Source: CAZOHN01 sp964579325 (GTDB taxonomy: Bacteria; Pseudomonadota; Alphaproteobacteria; Rhodobacterales; Rhodobacteraceae). Taken from it: 11,721 nt of DNA. Made by a program: the position numbers and the translations under genes. Below are positions 1 to 6,494 of this stretch, one piece after another. The stretch covers positions 1-11,721 of the forward strand of contig CAZOHN010000113.1 of NCBI GenBank assembly GCA_964579325.1, in the 5' to 3' direction. The notes beneath the pieces are model-generated. The model was not told where the DNA came from and made no database searches. It worked only from the letters and a program-made list of their open reading frames with translations. The number at the start of each line of letters is the position of its first letter. Within the stretch, counting starts at the first letter, position 1.

Positions 1-594
1 GGGGTTCGATTCGTCGACGCGACGGCCCACGGCGGACACGATCTTGTCGATGATGCGCAGCAGGTGCCGTTCGTCCTTGAACGTCACATCCGTGAGTTGC
101 AGCTTGCCCGCGCGTTCCACGAACACCTGCTGCGGGCCGTTCACCAGAATATCGTTGACGGTGTCGTCCTTCAGCAGCGGCTCGAGCGGGCCGAGGCCGG
201 TCACCTCGTCATAGAGTTCCTGGTTGAGCGTGATGCGCTCGTCCTTGTTGAGGACGATCGACATCTCTTCGAGCGCTTCGCCCGAGATCGCCGAGATTTC
301 GGCGCGCAGATCCTGCTCGGTCGCATGTTCGAGGGCGGCGAGGTTGAGGTTGTCCAGGAGCCGCTTGTGCAGCTCCATCTTGATCTCGGAGAGGCGCTCC
401 TTGCGCTTCTTCTCCTTGTCGGCCGGCGCCGCCTGCGACGAGACGCGGTTGTTCGGCGCGGCGACGGGAATAGGCTTCATCAGCGACTTCGAGGGCGCCG
501 AGGCCGGGGCCTGCGCGTCGAGGGACACGTCAGGCTTCGGGGCCGCGCCGGGCGCGACGGGCGTTGCGCCGGTCTTCTTGTAGCGAGAGAACAT
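1..594 (-). CDS. cpaF: CpaF/TadA pilus motor ATPase, N-terminal part (cut by the left edge)
   Basis: Cytoplasmic hexameric secretion ATPase that powers Flp pilus assembly. The first 198 residues are visible. Residues 1-60 are a Pro/Ala-rich, probably disordered leader, followed by a charged stretch (about 59-70) and a helical N-terminal domain. The family hallmark GLGPLEPLL (133-141) is followed by DILVNG (148-153), and the fragment ends in GRRVDESNP, which in CpaF proteins precedes the catalytic core. The Walker A, Asp box and Walker B lie beyond the edge, so activity cannot be judged. The ATG at 594 is preceded by AAGGGGG (Shine-Dalgarno). The gene begins 22 bp after the cpaE stop, so the two are almost certainly cotranscribed. 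The family assignment is secure. In related loci tadB and tadC come next, which predicts what lies to the left. Confidence 0.93.
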   Translation of the reverse strand, partial: MFSRYKKTGATPVAPGAAPKPDVSLDAQAPASAPSKSLMKPIPVAAPNNRVSSQAAPADKEKKRKERLSEIKMELHKRLLDNLNLAALEHATEQDLRAEISAISGEALEEMSIVLNKDERITLNQELYDEVTGLGPLEPLLKDDTVNDILVNGPQQVFVERAGKLQLTDVTFKDERHLLRIIDKIVSAVGRRVDESNP

Positions 595-616
595 GTCTAC
601 CCCCTTCTACTGGTGA

Positions 617-1897
617 TCACTCGGCCGCCGCTTCGGCCTGAATAAGTTCGTGGAGCGAGGCCGCGAGCTTGGCGATTTCCTTACGAAGCGGGTTCTTTGC
701 CACTGTCTCGGCGAGCGGCAGGCCATGATCGTCGGCCTGCGCGACCTGCGCGCCGCCGTCGGAAAGCTGAAGTTCGAGCTTTATGTCGAGGCTCTCGGCC
801 ATCCGCTTCACCCGGCTCTTGCCCGACAGATCCGTGAACTTCGGCGCCTTGTTGAGGACGAACCGCAGCCGCTCGTAGGGCAGTTCCTCGGACTTGAGGG
901 CCCGCAGCATCCGCAATGTGTTTTGGGCCGAGCGCATGTCGAGCTGAAGAAGCGCGAAGTACACATGGGCATTTGTGAGGATCGTCTCGGTCCAGGGCAC
1001 CACCGTCGAGGGCATGTCTACGATCACGAAGTCGAACTGGCTGCGCGCCATGCGGATCAGCGCCGCAATGTCGTCGGGCGAGACGAAGTCGAGCGGCAGC
1101 ATGTCCGCCGGCGCGGTCAGGACGTGCAGGCGTTCCTGGAACGGCAGGAGCGCGGCCATGAAGCTCTCGGCGTCCATCGATGAGGTGTCGGACAGAAGCT
1201 CATAGACCGATTCGCGGCGCGGCAGGTCGAGGTAGGTGGAAACCGAGCCGAACTGGAAATCGAGGTCGAGCAGACAGACCCGCGGAGCCTTCTCCTTGCT
1301 CTTCTCCTTTTCCTTCTCCTTGTCGCGGCCGATGATCGCCAGTTCCCAGGCCAGGTTGACGGCGAAGGTCGAGCCTCCGACGCCGCCGGCGAGGCCGTGC
1401 ACCGGAAGCACGACGCCCTGTCGGTCGTCGCCGACTTTCAGTCGGACGCTCTGGTCGACGTGGGCGGCCTGCAGCATCGGTGGCGGTTCGGGGGCGCGGA
1501 CCTTCTCGATCGCTTCGTGAAGCGCTCCTTCGGGCAAGGGGTAGGGGCAAAAGCTGTCGGCTCCGAGCCGCATGAGCTGGTGCAGGATCATCGGCCCGAG
1601 GTCTTCGGTGACGAGGATCACCTTGATTTTCTTCTCTTTTGCAGTTCGTACGATCTCGCTGACGAGGCCCATCTCCGCCTCGTCCTCGTTATCGAGCGCA
1701 ATCGCAACGAACTCGAGCCGCCCCGCTTCCGGCTGCCCGAAGAACGCCAGCGCATCGGTGAAGGAAAGATCGCCCCATGTTTCGCCGAGCTCGGCCTCCA
1801 TGTCCTCGATCAGCAGGTCGAAATTCTGCACGTCCCTGGAAATCGTGCAGGCCACGATCGGGGCGGGTTCTGGTTTCAGTGCGGCACTGCTCGACAT
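617..1897 (-). CDS. cpaE: CpaE/TadZ, ParA/MinD-like pilus localisation protein
   Basis: Pilus assembly protein of the CpaE/TadZ family, 426 aa, thought to place the Tad machine at its cell site. The N-terminal part (about 14-135) resembles a degenerate response-regulator receiver domain. From about 160 follows a SIMIBI (ParA/MinD) ATPase fold: a P-loop-like GGVGGST (171-177), LLDLDFQFG (209-217) as the switch region, and FVIVDMP (290-296) as the Walker B-like strand. The P-loop has no lysine at either the signature or the canonical position, so ATP hydrolysis is doubtful; lysine-poor P-loops are known in this family. A Lys/Glu repeat, about residues 192-203, is inserted after the P-loop helix. 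The start is the ATG at 1897, preceded by AGGAGAG. The frame stays open to 2119, but that extension runs into the ompA terminator and has non-coding character. It is followed closely by cpaF. Confidence 0.92.
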   Translation of the reverse strand: MSSSAALKPEPAPIVACTISRDVQNFDLLIEDMEAELGETWGDLSFTDALAFFGQPEAGRLEFVAIALDNEDEAEMGLVSEIVRTAKEKKIKVILVTEDLGPMILHQLMRLGADSFCPYPLPEGALHEAIEKVRAPEPPPMLQAAHVDQSVRLKVGDDRQGVVLPVHGLAGGVGGSTFAVNLAWELAIIGRDKEKEKEKSKEKAPRVCLLDLDFQFGSVSTYLDLPRRESVYELLSDTSSMDAESFMAALLPFQERLHVLTAPADMLPLDFVSPDDIAALIRMARSQFDFVIVDMPSTVVPWTETILTNAHVYFALLQLDMRSAQNTLRMLRALKSEELPYERLRFVLNKAPKFTDLSGKSRVKRMAESLDIKLELQLSDGGAQVAQADDHGLPLAETVAKNPLRKEIAKLAASLHELIQAEAAAE

Positions 1898-2114
1898 TGC
1901 CAAATCTCTCCTCGTTACGGCGGCCCATCGCCGACCGACCGTTCTGGCGGTCAACAGGCAGCGGCCTTCCGCGCGATGACGGAGTCCCGGATGGACTGCT
2001 CTGACGGGGAAGGTGCCCGGGAATGTGGGCGAGAATGCGGCTGAACCGGCCCAATTATTCGGTATTGTGGGACGATGGCTGAGGCAGCATCGCCATCGTT
2101 TCTCGCGCTCCGGG

Positions 2115-2146
2115 AACAAAAGAAGGCGGGGTGATGCCCCGCCTTC
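2115..2146 (-). terminator. Intrinsic terminator after the ompA-like gene
   Basis: On the minus strand a 10-bp perfect stem (GAAGGCGGGG / CCCCGCCTTC) with a 5-nt loop is followed by TTTTGTT. It begins 33 nt after the ompA stop and lies about 220 nt before the cpaE start. It is the best of the three terminators in the pilus cluster. In the 1898-2111 stretch between it and cpaE I see a TTGACC (-35-like) at 1949-1954 but no convincing -10, so the expected cpaE promoter is not located. Confidence 0.85.
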
Positions 2147-2179
2147 CCGAATTGTCGCGATGGCCGCCCGCAGACGGGA

Positions 2180-2839
2180 TCAGCCGCCGCCGGCGCCTTC
2201 GGCATCGGCCTGTTCGACCGTGGTGCGTTCCACCGCGCTCTGCACGTACTCCCGGAAGATTACCTGGGCGTATTTGCCGTTGAGCACCATCGGGTGGCTG
2301 CGCACGAAACCCGACACGTCGGTCACGGTGCGGCGGTTCTGCCGCTCGCGGCCTTCGGTCACGATCAGCGGCTGCGTTTCTCCGAAGGAGACGACCGCCT
2401 CGAGGCGCGACCGGCTGATGCCCTGGCTGACCAGGTAGCTCACAACCGCTTGGGCCCGGCGCATGCCAAGACGCTGGTTGTAGGCATTCGAGCCCACGAG
2501 GTCGGTGTGTCCGTAGACCCGGAACCGGATCTCCGGGAACTGCTTGATCCAGTCGGCCTGCCGCCGAAGGATCGACTGTGCCTCGCCGTCCAGGGTCGCC
2601 CGGTTGAACTCGAAGTTGACGGTGGTCGGAACCTCGCTTGCGAAGCGGCGGCCGAGCGCGATGGTATAGTCGCGCTGCCCGGTCATCACGAGGGTGTTGT
2701 TCATTGTCGGGTTGCCAAACCCGCCCTCGTCGACTTCCGCGCCGGCCTCGCTGTAGAACTCCTGGCGCGATCCCTCGGTACACGCGACGAGAGCGAGGAC
2801 GCTCGCAGCGCAGAGGATCAGTTTGAAATGCCGCTGCAT
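2180..2839 (-). CDS. OmpA-domain lipoprotein of the tad pilus locus (CpaD position)
   Basis: Outer-membrane lipoprotein of 219 aa with an OmpA-like peptidoglycan-binding domain. The signal peptide ends in the lipobox LVAC, with Cys20 as the lipidation site. A linker (21-68) leads to the OmpA domain at about 72-176: VNFEFNRATL (74-83), the GHTD motif with Asp113 (110-113), the helix NQRLGMRRAQ (121-130), and NRRTV near 168-172; the Asp and Arg are the residues that hold the diaminopimelate side chain in OmpA domains. A short tail ends in GAGGG. The gene begins 5 bp after the cpaC stop, with its ribosome site (GAGGGAC) close to the end of cpaC, so translation is probably coupled. Position and lipidation suggest that it anchors or pilots the CpaC secretin, the role given to CpaD elsewhere; that role is inferred. 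An in-frame extension to 3541 is a non-coding overlap with cpaC. Confidence 0.9.
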   Translation of the reverse strand: MQRHFKLILCAASVLALVACTEGSRQEFYSEAGAEVDEGGFGNPTMNNTLVMTGQRDYTIALGRRFASEVPTTVNFEFNRATLDGEAQSILRRQADWIKQFPEIRFRVYGHTDLVGSNAYNQRLGMRRAQAVVSYLVSQGISRSRLEAVVSFGETQPLIVTEGRERQNRRTVTDVSGFVRSHPMVLNGKYAQVIFREYVQSAVERTTVEQADAEGAGGG

Positions 2840-2844
2840 GTCCC

Positions 2845-4278
2845 TCACTCCATCACGTAGCCATAGGAACCGGTGAAGTCCTGCCGCGCAACCTCTGCGG
2901 CAGCTCCACGGCGCGGGCGGTTGCCCCCGGAGACCTCGCCGAAGAGGAAGAGATCGGCCTCGGACGGCGGCTTGATCCGGTCGGTCGGAAGCGCCAGCGC
3001 CTCGCCACGGGTTGGCGTCACGAGATGCGGCGTGACGATGATAACGAGTTCCGACTGGTTGCGTTCGTATTCCGCGCTGCGGAACAGCGCGCCCAGGACC
3101 GGAATATCGCCGAGCCATGGCACCTGGCCGTTCAGGTCGCGGAAGTCGTCCTGCAGAAGGCCGGCAATGGCAAAGCTCTCGCCGTCGCGCATCTCGACCG
3201 TGGTGGTGGTCTCGCGGCGACGGAAGCCGGCAATCACCAGACCGCCGGAGTCGAAGGTCACCGTGGGGTCGATCGACGAGACCGCTGCAGTCATCGCGAG
3301 GTTGATGACGTCGCCGTCCACCACGCGCGGCGTGAAGTTGAGTTCGATGCCGAACGGCTTGAACTCGATGGTGATCGAGCCGTTTTCCTGGTTGACCGGC
3401 ACCGGGTATTCGCCGCCTGCGAGGAACTTGGCTTCCTGACCGGAGAGCGCCGTCAGGTTGGGCTCGGCCAGCGTCCGGACGAGACCCTTCGACTCCAGCG
3501 CCTCGAGGAGAACCGCAAACTGAACGCTGCCGGTGGTCCAACCCAGCGTCATCGTGCCTTCGCGTGCGTTCGGCGAAACCGGCGAGGTGGCGACATTACC
3601 GTCGAACACCGCGTCGAAGTTTGCGGCGTTACCCAAGACGCCGGTACCCGCCGCAACCCCGAGATCGCCGTCGAGGACGTTGCCGCCGATCGCAACGCTC
3701 GACCGAAGCGACTTGGTGACCGAGCGTTGCACTTCCGCGAAGCGGACCTTGAGCATCACTTGCTGGGTGCCTCCGACGCTCATCAGGTTGGAGACCCGGT
3801 CGGGCGCGTAGCGCTGGGCGAGATCGAGCGCGCGGTCGAGCCGGGCGATCGAGGAGACGGTCCCCGACAGGACGATTCCGTCGTTTGCCGTGCGGACCTC
3901 GATGGTCTCGCCGGGCAGGATCTGCTGGAGCCGCTCCTTGAACTCCGCGATGTCCGGCGTGACGTGGACATCGACGTTGGTCAGCAACCTTCCGTCGGGG
4001 CCAAGCAGCGTGAGCGTGGTGCGCCCCGGAGCCTTGCCCAGCACATAGATCGTGCGGTCGGAGAGCGTGGAGATATCTGCGATGCCGGGGTTGGCGATCG
4101 AGAGCTCCGCAAAGGGCGTCTCGCTTTCCACCACGACGGCGCGGTTCATCGGGACGGCGAGTGGCGCGGAGGAACCGTTGGTCATGACCCGCAGCGTCTC
4201 GGCCTGCACCGCCGGAACCACTGCAAGGCTCACGGCGAATCCGAGCAACCCGCTCTTGAGTAGCGTCTTGAGTTTCAT
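2845..4278 (-). CDS. cpaC: CpaC/RcpA outer-membrane secretin of the Flp pilus
   Basis: Forms the multimeric outer-membrane channel through which the Flp pilus passes; 477 aa. A signal peptide (1-26, cleavage after AVQA) is followed by a pilus-type N-terminal domain (about 36-108, with AELSIANPGIADI) and a BON-like domain (about 110-168, GIVLSGTV). From about 172 to 420 runs the secretin domain, including LRSSVAIGG, LEALESKGLVRTLAEPNL, LAGGEYPVPV and the secretin signature VPWLGDIPVLGALFR (386-400), ending in ELVIIVTPHLV. The length is normal for CpaC. The start is the ATG at 4278, which gives a clean signal peptide and has AGGCAGG upstream; an ATG 8 codons earlier would only add a charged leader. 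It is separated from cpaB by a hairpin terminator and a 170-bp AT-rich leader, so it probably starts its own transcript with the ompA-like gene. Confidence 0.95.
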   Translation of the reverse strand: MKLKTLLKSGLLGFAVSLAVVPAVQAETLRVMTNGSSAPLAVPMNRAVVVESETPFAELSIANPGIADISTLSDRTIYVLGKAPGRTTLTLLGPDGRLLTNVDVHVTPDIAEFKERLQQILPGETIEVRTANDGIVLSGTVSSIARLDRALDLAQRYAPDRVSNLMSVGGTQQVMLKVRFAEVQRSVTKSLRSSVAIGGNVLDGDLGVAAGTGVLGNAANFDAVFDGNVATSPVSPNAREGTMTLGWTTGSVQFAVLLEALESKGLVRTLAEPNLTALSGQEAKFLAGGEYPVPVNQENGSITIEFKPFGIELNFTPRVVDGDVINLAMTAAVSSIDPTVTFDSGGLVIAGFRRRETTTTVEMRDGESFAIAGLLQDDFRDLNGQVPWLGDIPVLGALFRSAEYERNQSELVIIVTPHLVTPTRGEALALPTDRIKPPSEADLFLFGEVSGGNRPRRGAAAEVARQDFTGSYGYVME

Positions 4279-4336
4279 GTGACCTGCCTCTCTGATCACC
4301 ACAGATGCCGGGTCTTTGCGCCCGTCAATTGGAGGC

Positions 4337-4365
4337 AGAATGCGCCAGTCGTCGTTTTATTGCAA
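4337..4365 (-). promoter_or_regulatory. Candidate promoter for cpaC-ompA
   Basis: TTGCAA (4365-4360) and CATTCT (4342-4337) are 17 bp apart on the minus strand, in an AT-rich leader after the cpaB terminator and about 60 bp before the cpaC start. A second -35-like TTGACG lies at 4328-4323 but lacks a good -10. The assignment is weak because alphaproteobacterial promoters are degenerate; the case rests on the terminator upstream and on base composition. Confidence 0.3.
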
Positions 4366-4393
4366 GAATCAGTAAGTTGTCGGCGATTCCTGA

Positions 4394-4402
4394 TGTGGAT
4401 AA
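4394..4402. promoter_or_regulatory. Perfect DnaA-box consensus in the cpaB-cpaC gap
   Basis: TGTGGATAA on the plus strand (TTATCCACA on the minus strand) is an exact match to the high-affinity DnaA box. It lies about 30 bp upstream of the candidate cpaC promoter. One isolated box does not make an origin, and no clustered partners were seen in this gap. It may be a DnaA control site or a titration site, or chance. Confidence 0.4.
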
Positions 4403-4434
4403 GTTGCAACACACGCAATTTGTTGATGCATGAC

Positions 4435-4467
4435 AAAGGCCCGGCACCTGATCTGGTGCCGGGCCTT
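4435..4467 (-). terminator. Hairpin terminator after cpaB
   Basis: A 13-bp perfect inverted repeat (AAGGCCCGGCACC / GGTGCCGGGCCTT) with a 6-nt loop starts 24 nt after the cpaB stop. On the minus strand the stem runs into TTT and then GTCATG, so the U-tract is short and read-through into cpaC is possible. It may act as an attenuator or an mRNA 3' end stabiliser rather than a full stop. Confidence 0.65.
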
Positions 4468-4491
4468 GACGGGGAAAGGTGGTGGCCGGGA

Positions 4492-5331
4492 TCAGTTCGT
4501 GCAAGCGATCGGAACGTCCACAAGCTCGCCGCCACGCCGCGTCTTGATCGAACAGACCCGGTCGGGCGCGGCCTGGATCACGACCTGTTCCTCGATGCCG
4601 AGCAGTGTCCGCTGGTCCACCTCGACGCTGGCCGAGACGGTATCGTCCGCGACGCCGACGAGCGACAGGCTCAGGCTTCCGCTCGACTGGGCTTGCGCCA
4701 GCGACGCCACCTGCACCGGGGTCGCCTCGACGGTCACGGTGCGGGCGATGGTCGCCTCGACGCGGTCCTGGTCGGCGGTCTGGTCGATGGCGATGATCTT
4801 CACGTTCGCTTCGATCAGCTTGGTGACGCTCGGCCCGTTGTTCACGCTGCCGCTCCAGTAGACATCGACCCGGTCGCCGGGGTTGAGGAAACCCGAGACG
4901 CCCGAGGCGACATCGACCTTGATGGTGAAAGCGCGCATTCCCCGGGTGAGCAGCGTGGCGACACCGGCCGGTGCGCCGGGCTCGGTCACCTTCACAGCGA
5001 GAAGCGGTTCGTTCTCCTCGATGGCGCGCAGCACGAAGCGCGGATCGGAGTTGCCCGGCGGGAACAGGACGGCCTCTTCGGCAAAGTGTCCCTCGGGGAG
5101 ATAGTCGGTCGGGAAGCGGATGCGCCGGACGTCTTCCAGCTTCAGCCGCTCGCCATAGCGCAGGGGCCGCGCGGCGACATAGATCTCGGTGACGTTGACC
5201 TGATTCTGGAGTGCCTGCTGGAGGCGCAGATTCTCTTGGGCCTTCTGGGCGAAGTGCTGCTGGGTCAGGTGCACGGCGAAGCCGGCGATCCCAAGACCCA
5301 GGATGAGCACGAGGCCGAATACGATACGCAT
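4492..5331 (-). CDS. cpaB: CpaB/RcpC Flp pilus assembly protein
   Basis: Periplasmic, inner-membrane-anchored protein of the Tad machine that works with the CpaC secretin; 279 aa. One N-terminal membrane segment (about 3-22) is followed by a Gln-rich, coiled-coil-like stretch (23-46) and an SAF domain (about 47-117, with VAARPLRYGERLKLEDVR). The RcpC/CpaB domain covers about 125-245 and includes RGMRAFTIKVDVASGVSGFLNPGDRVDV, typical of the family. The C-terminus has two cysteines (Cys260 and Cys277) placed to form a disulphide around RRGGE, also common in this family. The ATG at 5331 has AGGAAAGGCAGGA upstream. The 173-bp gap between the second pilin and this gene shows no good terminator, so the two may share a transcript. 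Confidence 0.93.
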   Translation of the reverse strand: MRIVFGLVLILGLGIAGFAVHLTQQHFAQKAQENLRLQQALQNQVNVTEIYVAARPLRYGERLKLEDVRRIRFPTDYLPEGHFAEEAVLFPPGNSDPRFVLRAIEENEPLLAVKVTEPGAPAGVATLLTRGMRAFTIKVDVASGVSGFLNPGDRVDVYWSGSVNNGPSVTKLIEANVKIIAIDQTADQDRVEATIARTVTVEATPVQVASLAQAQSSGSLSLSLVGVADDTVSASVEVDQRTLLGIEEQVVIQAAPDRVCSIKTRRGGELVDVPIACTN

Positions 5332-5504
5332 GGTCCTGCCTTTCCTCGGTTGTCAGCCCGCTCGCATCATCGTCGCGCGATCCGAGCTATTCAGTCCGTT
5401 ATGGAAACAGTATTCGGGGTGATTGAGGCAAAACCGTGGAGCGGGAGCGGTAAGGCCGTGAAATTCCACTCGCCTTGCACAGTCCCGAGACAGCGCAGGC
5501 TGGT

Positions 5505-5696
5505 TCAGTTCAGCGACTGGTTGCCCGCGTTCGTCAGCGTCGTCGACACGTAGTTGGCACCAACCTGGACGCTCTGGGTGGTGATGATGTTGAACACCAG
5601 CATGCCAAGCGCGATCACGCCGGCCGACAGCACGACCCAGTCGACCGTCACGGCACCGGATTCGTCGTTCAGGAAACGGGTGAACTTGTTCATCAT
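5505..5696 (-). CDS. Flp-family pilin 2
   Basis: Small type IVc pilin precursor, 63 aa. A short basic leader is followed by a predicted prepilin peptidase site after Gly14 (DESG, then AVTVDW) and one hydrophobic helix (about 15-38), giving a mature protein of 49 aa. Relative to the cut, residue +5 is Asp and +6 is Trp, where most Flp pilins have Glu and Tyr. Two ATGs stand in tandem (5696 and 5693); the first lies 8 nt after GAGGAG and is preferred. It is homologous to pilin 1 in the leader and processing region but diverges after it. It could be a minor pilin or a functional variant of the major subunit. The Gly/Asp processing motif makes the call firm despite the small size. Confidence 0.87.
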   Translation of the reverse strand: MMNKFTRFLNDESGAVTVDWVVLSAGVIALGMLVFNIITTQSVQVGANYVSTTLTNAGNQSLN

Positions 5697-5880
5697 GTCA
5701 CGTACTCCTCAGGGGCCTGGGTAACGGGCCTTGGTCTCGACTTCGGGTCAGACTGCACGGCAAATCGGGCAGGAAGTTGGCGCTCGGGGGAAAGTTTGGG
5801 GGGCTGCGTTAACCCTGCTGCGGACAGACTGTTGCCAAAAGTCGTTAAATTGCAGAGCGAGCTGCCAGGCTCCCAAATGC

Positions 5881-5906
5881 AAAACCGCGGCCCGATGGCC
5901 GCGGTT
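5881..5906 (-). terminator. Intrinsic terminator after Flp pilin 1
   Basis: A 10-bp perfect stem (AACCGCGGCC / GGCCGCGGTT) with a 4-nt loop lies 32 nt after the pilin 1 stop. On the minus strand the stem ends in TTTT and then GCATTT. It would end a short, abundant pilin 1 message and limit transcription of the genes beyond. The remaining 180 bp to pilin 2 hold no promoter I can name with confidence. Confidence 0.8.
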
Positions 5907-5938
5907 CGCACAACGTCTCTCGTCTGACGAGGCTGGTA

Positions 5939-6142
5939 TCAGCCGCCCGTTCCGAGCGTCTGGGTGCCGGCCGAGGTCAGGTTGGTGTTGATCGAGGTCG
6001 CCGCCGAGTTCAGGCCCGGCTTGATGGCCGCGATCACGGCAATGCCGAGACCGACGATGGCGGCGGTCAGCACGACCCAGTCAACGGTGACGGCGCCGTC
6101 TTCGTCTTTCTGGAACTTGCGAACGAAGTTGAACAGTTTCAT
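5939..6142 (-). CDS. Flp-family pilin 1 (probable major pilin)
   Basis: Type IVc pilin precursor, 67 aa, cut and assembled at the inner membrane into the adhesive Flp fibre. A basic leader (KLFNFVRKFQKDEDG) ends at the predicted prepilin peptidase site after Gly16; the mature 51-residue pilin starts AVTVDW and has one hydrophobic helix (about 17-40) and a short Ser/Thr/Asn-rich, hydrophilic tail, the usual Flp layout. Position +5 is Asp21 and +6 is Trp22. The start is set by a strong TGGAGGG 8 nt before the ATG at 6142; upstream in-frame ATGs lack this. Being first in the locus, with a strong ribosome site and followed by an intrinsic terminator, it is likely the most highly expressed gene of the cluster. 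Confidence 0.9.
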   Translation of the reverse strand: MKLFNFVRKFQKDEDGAVTVDWVVLTAAIVGLGIAVIAAIKPGLNSAATSINTNLTSAGTQTLGTGG

Positions 6143-6494
6143 AGTAGGTCCCTCCATAGGATCATCGCTCGTTTCACACACACCGCTGCGGCACTCGTCC
6201 CGGCCTCTGTTCCGGATTTCCGCCTCGGCATGGGGACATATGGCTCCCGGATTCGGGCAGGATTTGGGCATGGATCGTACCTTTTTGCATCCGCCACGGG
6301 CGACCCCCAAAAACATGACAAGCCATTGATTTTCGTATAAAAAATTTTCTTTCCAGTGGAGTCCGCGTTGGGAATCCGGTGCCGATCTGTGGACAACTCG
6401 CAGCACGGCGGCGGATTATTTCCCGGGGGGCTGGAAGTGGCTCTGCTGCCGTGAGACTTCTGTCGCCAATGACAGATACGTCTGAGGCAGGACG
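6143..6494. promoter_or_regulatory. 352-bp divergent intergenic region between pilin 1 and the transglycosylase
   Basis: No gene is supported here. It must hold promoters for both divergent genes. An AT-rich block (about 6305-6355, including AAAAAATTTTC) stands out in the GC-rich background. On the plus strand ATGACA (6315-6320) and TATAAA (6336-6341) are 15 bp apart, a tolerable but short promoter spacing. On the minus strand no clear pair is seen. A near-consensus DnaA-like TGTGGACAA lies at 6388-6396 and an inverted repeat at 6455-6484. Confidence 0.55.
6455..6484. repeat. Inverted repeat just upstream of the transglycosylase start
   Basis: TCTGTC (6459-6464) and GACAGA (6471-6476) are a perfect inverted repeat with a 6-nt loop; an outer AGAC / GTCT pair extends it imperfectly. 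It ends about 10 nt before the ATG and touches the ribosome-binding region. It could be an operator or an mRNA hairpin that controls translation. Confidence 0.4.

Noticed and set aside
1898..2119. An N-terminal extension of CpaE by 74 residues
   Set aside because: It begins inside the T-tract of the ompA terminator, has a non-coding composition and no ribosome site, whereas ATG 1897 has AGGAGAG upstream.
2180..3541. A fused 453-codon frame running from inside cpaC into the OmpA-like gene
   Set aside because: Only the part from 2839 has a signal peptide, lipobox and OmpA domain. The upstream part overlaps the real cpaC frame and has a shadow-like composition.
3025..4263. A long plus-strand open frame (412 codons) antisense to cpaC
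   Set aside because: It is a GC-driven shadow: its translation is rich in Arg, Asp, His and Glu without a recognisable domain, while the opposite strand encodes a clear secretin. Similar frames opposite cpaB (4279-5553) and opposite the transglycosylase (6174-7373) were rejected for the same reason.
5808..5850. CtrA-type TTAA half-sites before pilin 2, as at some alphaproteobacterial pilA genes
   Set aside because: The two TTAA elements are far more than 7 bp apart, so they do not form a CtrA box.
5851..5867. A sigma54-like promoter (TGGCAGC ... TGCA, minus strand) ahead of pilin 2
   Set aside because: The GG and GC pairs are 11 bp apart instead of the required 10, and sigma54 promoters tolerate little change in spacing.
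6388..6396. A second DnaA-like box, TGTGGACAA
   Set aside because: It differs from the consensus and stands alone, over 1.9 kb from the exact box; nothing else suggests an origin (no AT-rich unwinding element with clustered boxes).
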